This document shows positions 43,263-47,956 of a stretch of 47,956 nucleotides of DNA, in pieces. The stretch comes from Phycisphaerae bacterium (GTDB lineage Bacteria > Planctomycetota > Phycisphaerae > Sedimentisphaerales > Anaerohalosphaeraceae): assembly GCA_018052735.1 (NCBI GenBank), contig JAGPMT010000023.1, positions 1 through 47,956 on the forward strand, in the 5' to 3' direction. A program made the translations under genes and the position numbers. The stretch's first letter is position 1. The number at the start of each line of letters is the position of its first letter. The notes beneath the pieces are model-generated. The model did no database searches, was not told the DNA's origin, and worked only from the letters and a program-made list of their open reading frames with translations.

Positions 43263-44396
43263 TTAGCGGCGCAGTGCGTCGATCAAATCGGTAATCATCG
43301 CATGGAGAGCTGCCGCGGCGGTGCCTTCGACGAAGTCAGCAGGCGATTTGAGGCCGTCGCATTTGGCTGCAATCATACACAGCGCATCAAGGGCTTCGGC
43401 GGTCTGTCCGGCGCCGATCAAATCGGCTGCCAGCCCAATCATCTTTTCAAAGGTTTCTGCCTTGTTGGCGGCTGATTTGCCTTTGCCGACACCGTAAAGG
43501 GTTCCGTCGTCTATCGCCAGAGCGTAAAAGTCCGCGATGGCGGCTATCTGCTGCTGGGGCGTCAATTGCGCAGGGATTCCCTGACCGGTCAGCACAATAT
43601 CAACCACAGGATTGTCAGGGTCGCTGCTGGCGATATGCACAACCGCCTGTGCAGGCCCTTCGGCAACAGGGCCAAACAGAAACTCGATATCGATGGATTC
43701 ATTGGGCGCCAGTGTTACAGGCAGAACCTGCCAAGGCGTAATGCCGAACTGCATCAAACTATCCTGTGTCAGCGCTAGCGACAAAATGGTCAGCGCTGCA
43801 TTGCCCACGTTCGAGATAGTCGCCGTGCAGGCAGCCGCTGTGCCGATTTCAACCGAGCCGAAATCGCAGGCTGTCTGCGACAGGGCAATATCGGGCTGGC
43901 TGGCCAGCCAGCCGAGCTTGATGGTCTGATAATAAATGTTATTGGCATTGCCCGAAATCGCACAGTCCACCACGATTGCAAAAGGAGTTCCCGAGGCATA
44001 TACGCCGGAAAGAACCTGCCCCTGCAAAAACAGCTCTGTCGTCGCGGGGTCAACAGGCACGCCGTCCACTGCAAAATCCGTTCCGTAAATGGTGACAAGC
44101 CCCTCGGGCAGAGAAGGATCGGCGGTGGAAATCAGCAGCATATAGTCGATTTGTCCGCCGTAAATACCCAGAACCGCACCCGAGCTGGTTACCACAAAAC
44201 CCATAATATGGGCATTGTCCAACATATGGACTGTGGCATCATCAATAAACACCGAGCCGTTGATGGTGCTGTCGATTTCAGCAAAAATGCCGCCGTTGAG
44301 ATAGAGGTCATCGGCCAGAGCAAGTCCGCCAGACAGCATAAGTACCGATAATATCGCTCTGGTCAGGATATTCGAATGGATACTGTTAGTTTTCAT
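43263..44396 (-). CDS. Secreted ASH/HYDIN-domain protein
   Basis: A 377-residue exported protein: signal peptide (about 1-28), a beta-rich first half with VFIDDATVHMLDNAHIMGF repeats (about 48-66), then an Ig-like ASH/HYDIN-type domain (about 175-275, CDFGSVEIGTAAACTATISN and SSDPDNPVVDIVLTGQG). A helical C-terminus of about 95 residues carries DDGTLYGVGKGKSAANK and EALDALCMIAAKCDG. This last unit recurs in planctomycete secreted proteins as a trailing domain. GGGGGA stands before the ATG. Likely surface or matrix protein. Confidence 0.75.
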   Translation of the reverse strand: MKTNSIHSNILTRAILSVLMLSGGLALADDLYLNGGIFAEIDSTINGSVFIDDATVHMLDNAHIMGFVVTSSGAVLGIYGGQIDYMLLISTADPSLPEGLVTIYGTDFAVDGVPVDPATTELFLQGQVLSGVYASGTPFAIVVDCAISGNANNIYYQTIKLGWLASQPDIALSQTACDFGSVEIGTAAACTATISNVGNAALTILSLALTQDSLMQFGITPWQVLPVTLAPNESIDIEFLFGPVAEGPAQAVVHIASSDPDNPVVDIVLTGQGIPAQLTPQQQIAAIADFYALAIDDGTLYGVGKGKSAANKAETFEKMIGLAADLIGAGQTAEALDALCMIAAKCDGLKSPADFVEGTAAAALHAMITDLIDALRR

Positions 44397-44488
44397 AAAA
44401 TCCCCCGTTTATTAAAGATTGAAACATTTTTTTAAAGAGACTCGCATTGCTATATAAAATATAACCTGAAAAAAGGCAAGTGCAAATA

Positions 44489-44510
44489 TTTTCTTAATGT
44501 TTTCTTAATG
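44489..44510 (+). promoter_or_regulatory. 11-bp tandem direct repeat, response-regulator-type site
   Basis: TTTTCTTAATG (44489-44499) is followed at once by TTTTCTTAATG (44500-44510). Two 11-bp direct repeats, one helical turn each, are the layout of OmpR/PhoB-family binding sites. It lies between divergent genes and could act on either. Confidence 0.5.
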
Positions 44511-44656
44511 TTTTTGATGGGTTATTTATTTTGCCCGGCGGGATTTATTTATTATGTTTTCTATGTGGTCAGCAGAAGAAGGCCGTCGGTGAATGCAGTT
44601 CCGATAACTGTGTGTACCTTGGGCAAGTACGTCTATGGGCCAAACAGGCGGTCTGA

Positions 44657-45160
44657 ATGACAAAGAATGGGTTTACATTAATCGAATTGATGATTGTGGT
44701 TGCCATCCTCGGCATCCTTGCGGCGATTGTTCTGCCTCAGGTGGAAGGCCATACCGTGCAGGCCAAAGAGGCGGCTGTCAAGGACACTCTTTACACCGTC
44801 CGCACGCAGATTCAGCTCTACAAACTCCAGCACAACGGGCTGGCTCCCGGCTATATCAACACCACTCAGGCAACGCCTACGATTCTGGGCTATCAGCTGA
44901 CGGGCACATCGGCAATGAACGGATTGGCGGTGTCGTCCAAAGTGCCCAGCACAACCTATCCCTTCGGGCCTTATCTGTCGTCGCTGCCGGTCAATCCCTA
45001 CAACAACTTATCAACTATTAAAATGGTCTCCGCGGAGACAACCGATTTCTCAACCGCCGCCGACAACACCACCGGCTGGCTGTATCAGAAAGAAACGGCC
45101 ACTTTTAAAATCAACAAAACCGGCACGGATTCGCAAGGTGTGCCTTATGTGAATTACTGA
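44657..45160 (+). CDS. Type II secretion or pilus pseudopilin, GspG-like
   Basis: A 167-residue pseudopilin. The N-terminus has the prepilin peptidase site and hydrophobic helix GFTLIELMIVVAILGILAA (cleaved and N-methylated after Gly, with Glu5). After it comes the helix QAKEAAVKDTLYTVRTQIQLYKLQHNG and a beta-rich tail with the Pro-rich GspG loop (PYLSSLPVNPY). The length is slightly over typical. Upstream about 260 bp is AT-rich with the 11-bp direct repeat. No other secretion genes are in the window. Confidence 0.87.
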   Translation: MTKNGFTLIELMIVVAILGILAAIVLPQVEGHTVQAKEAAVKDTLYTVRTQIQLYKLQHNGLAPGYINTTQATPTILGYQLTGTSAMNGLAVSSKVPSTTYPFGPYLSSLPVNPYNNLSTIKMVSAETTDFSTAADNTTGWLYQKETATFKINKTGTDSQGVPYVNY

Positions 45161-45211
45161 CCGATCGGTCAGTTCGTCCAGCCATCCCCGCGGCCGGCTT
45201 GCCGGGCTGCT

Positions 45212-45538
45212 TCAGCGGGCAGCCGGCGAGACGCAGAAGATGTAAATCAGCGGCTCGCTGCCGGTATTGCAGATGTTGTGCTGCGTCTGCGGGGGAATAT
45301 AGCAGACCCTGCCTTGGCCGACCTCCAGTTTTTGGCCGGCGATAACTGCTGTGCCGCTTCCAGCAAGAAACACCAGCGTTTCTTCCTTGTCTTCGGTGCT
45401 GTGCAGGCCGCAATCGGCGCCGGGCTCCAGATAGACCCGCCCGACCTTCATTCCGCAGGTTGCCGGCGGGCCGGGAATGAGACGCTGATAGCCCTTTTGG
45501 CTGTTGAGTTCCACGACAAATGCTTTTTTTTCGCTCAT
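45212..45538 (-). CDS. Small cupin-fold protein
   Basis: A 108-residue single cupin: first motif GLHSTEDKEETLVFLAGSG (about 44-62), second motif PPQTQHNICN (about 82-91), with His and Glu ligands for one metal. No other domain. Substrate unknown. Confidence 0.75.
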   Translation of the reverse strand: MSEKKAFVVELNSQKGYQRLIPGPPATCGMKVGRVYLEPGADCGLHSTEDKEETLVFLAGSGTAVIAGQKLEVGQGRVCYIPPQTQHNICNTGSEPLIYIFCVSPAAR

Positions 45539-45558
45539 AATGCCTTTCTAAAAATATG

Positions 45559-46296
45559 TCAGTTGTCTGTCAGCGGCCGCTTCTTTATCTGACCGAATGC
45601 ACGGGGCAGCTTGGCCGGCGTGGAATGCATCTTGCGGCATACGACCAGCACCAACTCCGCCGGCGGCTCCTGCGGAATCTGCAGGCAATAGTCTGCCAGC
45701 TGCTCCACAGCGGCTCCCATCTGCCTAACAGCCGCCACACCCTGTGCCAGCTCGCCGGCGACAGCCCGTCCTTTCCAGAACAATCCGATGCCGCCTTGGC
45801 GCACAAGTCCCAGCGACAGCTCGGCCACTATCGGCAGCGGGGCCACAGCCCGTGCCGTTGCCGCATCGAACCGCTGCCGACCGTCGGGGCTGTGTGCCAC
45901 AATCTCTGCCCGCGCGGTCAGCAGCTGCACATTGGTCAGCTTCAGCGCCGCGCAGACGGCCTGCTGAAACTGCACCTTCTTTTCGGTGGCTTCCACGGAG
46001 ACAATCGCCCAGTCCGGCCGAGCAATCGCCAGCGCCAGCGCCGGCAGACCTGCACCGGAGCCGATGTCTGCAATCCGCAGGGGCCTGCCGGTTTGTCCGG
46101 CCAGCTGGTCAAGAATTGCCAGTGCTGCCAGCGAATCGAGAAAATGCCGCACCGGAATGTGCGACGGGTCCGTAATGCGCGTCAGATTGCGGGTTTGGTT
46201 GGCTTCGATAAGCATTTGGGCGAATTTATCGAACTGCGCCCGGTATGCTTCGAGAGCCTGACAGGCCGGTTTGAGGTCAAGGGGCGCTGTGTTCAT
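45559..46296 (-). CDS. rsmG: 16S rRNA (guanine527-N7)-methyltransferase RsmG
   Basis: A 245-residue SAM-dependent enzyme: N-terminal helical cap, RHFLDSLA motif (about 50-57), SAM-binding DIGSGAGLPALALAIARPD (about 76-94), SVEATEKKVQF (about 99-109) and FDAATARAVAPL (about 143-154). It methylates G527 of 16S rRNA. It overlaps trmB by four bases (ATGA), so co-translated; order trmB then rsmG on the minus strand. Confidence 0.93.
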   Translation of the reverse strand: MNTAPLDLKPACQALEAYRAQFDKFAQMLIEANQTRNLTRITDPSHIPVRHFLDSLAALAILDQLAGQTGRPLRIADIGSGAGLPALALAIARPDWAIVSVEATEKKVQFQQAVCAALKLTNVQLLTARAEIVAHSPDGRQRFDAATARAVAPLPIVAELSLGLVRQGGIGLFWKGRAVAGELAQGVAAVRQMGAAVEQLADYCLQIPQEPPAELVLVVCRKMHSTPAKLPRAFGQIKKRPLTDN

Positions 46297-46925
46297 CGCT
46301 TCCGCAGCGCAAGCGTGTAGGTCCTGCGCCCCTCTTTCCTATATTTGCGTTCATAATTGGTGCCGACGGTTTCGCCGTCCTGTGCGCCGGCCGGCCGGAT
46401 AAAGGGGATCTGCTCAAACAGCCCCTGTGCAACGGCCCGCTCGGCGACAATTGTCATCTGCTCAAAATAGTCGGCGTGGTCGGTGGCGGTGTTGATAATT
46501 CCATCCGGCTCGAGGATGCGGTAAAGCTGGCAGAGGTTTTCATCGCAGAAAAAACGCCGCTTGTGATGCCGCTTTTTGGGCCACGGGTCGGGAAAGTACA
46601 GATGCACCATCCGTATCGAGGCATCGGGGATATGCTGACGGATAAAGGCCGCCGCATCGGTGCGAATCAGGCGCACATTGTCCAGTCCCCGCCTGCCGAT
46701 GCGGTCGACGGCATAGCGCCAGAATTTGGCCGCCCATTCTATGCCCAGAAAATGCGTTTCGGCAAAGGCGGCCGCCTGACTGACCAGAAAGGTCCCCCTG
46801 CCGGAGCCGATTTCCAGCTCGACCGGTCCCGTATGTCCGAAAAAAACCGAAAAATCAATCATCCCGTTCAGCTCTTCGGGCATAACGGCAATATTCGGAT
46901 AGTTTTGTAAGTGTTTGGACCCCAT
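46293..46925 (-). CDS. trmB: tRNA (guanine46-N7)-methyltransferase TrmB
   Basis: A 210-residue enzyme with ELEIGSGRGTFLV (SAM site, about 36-48), FLGIEWAAK (about 59-67), the tRNA-binding motif YFPDPWPKKRHHKRR (about 109-123), and GTNYERKYRKEGR near the C-terminus, all diagnostic for TrmB. It modifies G46 of tRNA variable loops. Overlap with rsmG (ATGA) makes a two-gene RNA-methylation operon. Confidence 0.93.
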   Translation of the reverse strand: MGSKHLQNYPNIAVMPEELNGMIDFSVFFGHTGPVELEIGSGRGTFLVSQAAAFAETHFLGIEWAAKFWRYAVDRIGRRGLDNVRLIRTDAAAFIRQHIPDASIRMVHLYFPDPWPKKRHHKRRFFCDENLCQLYRILEPDGIINTATDHADYFEQMTIVAERAVAQGLFEQIPFIRPAGAQDGETVGTNYERKYRKEGRRTYTLALRKR

Positions 46926-47115
46926 AAGAAAAGATTTTGTAAGAATCCTGCAAAAACGACTTTACGAGCCAAGGTCTTGTCTTATTTTGTTCCCAAAAAC
47001 CGATAAAGTCAAGCCCTCATCTGTTCGATAGCTATAAATGAGAACCGCTCAGAAGGCCAAGACGTATAGGAGGGTATAGAACTCGGGAACAGGCCTTAAT
47101 TATAAAGGGTTCGGA

Positions 47116-47805
47116 ATGCAGATGATCAGACCGATCATTACATTGCGCAAAAAAAGGATTTTAATCGATGTCGATACGCAGCGCGATTTATTTGTGGCCG
47201 ACGGCAGAGCATGCGTCCGCAACCACCGGCGGATTTTAGCCAACATCCGCCGGGTGATGGCCTGGGCCCGCAAATACAAAATCCGCATCATCTCGACCGC
47301 GCAGATACGCAGTCCGGACAGACATTTGGGCAGCTACTGCGTTGCCGGGACCGACGGCGTTCATAAAATCCGCTATACGCTTCGCAGCCGGCATGTGATT
47401 TTTGAGCCCAGCGACAGCACCGATATGCCCCGTGAACTGATACGCGACTATGACCAAATCATTCTGTGCAAACGGACTGACGATCCCTTTGAAGAACCCC
47501 GTGCCGAGCGGGTGCTGACCGATGCGCGGGCGTCGGAATTCATCGTGATTGGAGGGCTGGTGGAAACATCGGTTCTTTATACTGTGCTGGGCCTGCTGGT
47601 TCGCAACAAGCCTGTTACCGTCATTATTGATGCCATCGGAGCACGGGAGAAAACTGCTGCCGATGTCGCCCTGCGGAAGATGCAGGCCAAAGGCGCCAAG
47701 CTGATCGACAGCAAATCCCTGCTGGGCTCAAGCCATTTGCGGCTGGTCAATGCCTGCACCTGCGACCGCTGCCGCTGCCGCCAGCAGGAAAAAACTGTCA
47801 ACTGA
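47116..47805 (+). CDS. Isochorismatase-fold protein lacking the catalytic Cys
   Basis: A 229-residue isochorismatase/cysteine-hydrolase fold. The Asp motif ILIDVDTQRDLF (about 15-26) and the Lys in LCKRTDDPFE (about 117-126) are present. At the nucleophile position, where active members have GVxTDxCV, it reads GGLVETSVLYT: Cys replaced by Ser. A Cys-rich tail (ACTCDRCRCRQQ, about 213-224) could bind metal. AAAGGG stands before the ATG. Activity is doubtful, so a scaffold or sensing role is possible. Confidence 0.8.
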   Translation: MQMIRPIITLRKKRILIDVDTQRDLFVADGRACVRNHRRILANIRRVMAWARKYKIRIISTAQIRSPDRHLGSYCVAGTDGVHKIRYTLRSRHVIFEPSDSTDMPRELIRDYDQIILCKRTDDPFEEPRAERVLTDARASEFIVIGGLVETSVLYTVLGLLVRNKPVTVIIDAIGAREKTAADVALRKMQAKGAKLIDSKSLLGSSHLRLVNACTCDRCRCRQQEKTVN

Positions 47806-47817
47806 CAGCTGCCTTGT

Positions 47818-47956
47818 TCAATCTGCCGCCAGTGCGGCTATGTCCTCTGCGCTGAGCGGCGCATCGTAAAGCCGCAGCTGGTCCATCTGCCCTTCAAAAA
47901 ACACCGTCCCCTGAATATTCGTCCCCACCTTCACATCCTGCGCCGACTCCGTATTC
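47818..47956 (-). CDS. C-terminal end of a LamG-type secreted protein (partial)
   Basis: The last 45 codons of a gene that enters from the right edge, ending in TGA at 47818-47820. GTVFFEGQMDQLRLYDAPL then SAEDIAALAAD is the usual ending of a LamG/concanavalin-like domain: a strand, the D-x-L-R-L-Y-D strand and a C-terminal helix. Such domains are very frequent in Phycisphaerae surface proteins. Nothing more can be said from the part in the window. Confidence 0.7.
   Translation of the reverse strand, partial: NTESAQDVKVGTNIQGTVFFEGQMDQLRLYDAPLSAEDIAALAAD

Noticed and set aside
44560-44656. Cyclic-di-GMP riboswitch before the pseudopilin gene
   Set aside because: The conserved GEMM core sequences are not present; only a small GTAC hairpin is seen.

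Overview
The window looks like chromosome from a GC-rich, diderm bacterium, most likely a planctomycete of the class Phycisphaerae. This rests on several gene types seen together: secreted beta-propeller proteins ending in a dockerin-like Ca-binding repeat (13994-15256, 34165-35340), a PEP-CTERM protein (15683-16369), a DUF1080 sugar hydrolase (40659-41405), a LamG-type C-terminus (47818-47956), an ASH/HYDIN-type secreted protein (43263-44396), and outer-membrane assembly lipoproteins of BamD and LptE type. The taxonomy is inference; no rRNA gene is present.

Region 1 (1-13443) is the most unusual. On the minus strand there is a set of tailed-phage head genes: portal (12034-13443), an HTH small-terminase-like protein (10771-11304), a scaffold-like protein (8204-8509), an SU10-type major capsid protein (6970-8124), a head-tail connector-like protein (5431-6063), two small membrane proteins (3443-4075, 4226-4510) and the large terminase (1-1413, running off the window and interrupted by one in-frame TAG). 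They are not packed as a prophage would be. Each has its own strong Shine-Dalgarno, and ordinary cellular genes lie between them, mostly on the other strand: inositol-monophosphatase family, SGNH hydrolase, small membrane and lipoproteins, a LOV-SpoIIE phosphatase. No integrase, replication, tail or lysis gene is recognisable.

Region 2 (13994-21785) holds secreted proteins, then ferritin-like, Nudix and hemerythrin-like genes and a multi-PAS histidine kinase coupled to a small membrane protein. Region 3 (21786-27385) opens with about 1 kb of non-coding DNA carrying a degenerate 33-bp tandem repeat. It continues with an HTH protein, a soluble ABC ATPase, a GNAT-fold protein and a ParB-like protein, again interleaved with unrelated genes (a Cys-rich small protein and a TlpA-like lipoprotein). 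The ParB-like gene shares an 18-bp leader with one of the phage-type genes of region 1, which ties the two regions together.

Region 4 (27402-47956) is ordinary chromosome. It carries ftsH, a BamD/LptE-like pair, an ArsR regulator with a four-domain sulfur-transfer fusion enzyme, secreted proteins, a MarR regulator, a zinc-ribbon protein, a probably frameshifted membrane protein, a DEAD-box helicase with gmhA, a type II secretion pseudopilin, a cupin, rsmG-trmB and an isochorismatase-like pseudoenzyme.

The candidate undescribed system is a dispersed, apparently domesticated capsid and packaging gene set (regions 1 and 3), perhaps a gene-transfer-agent-like or other particle-forming system. 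That is inference. Conserved synteny of the same interleaving in related genomes would be the deciding test.
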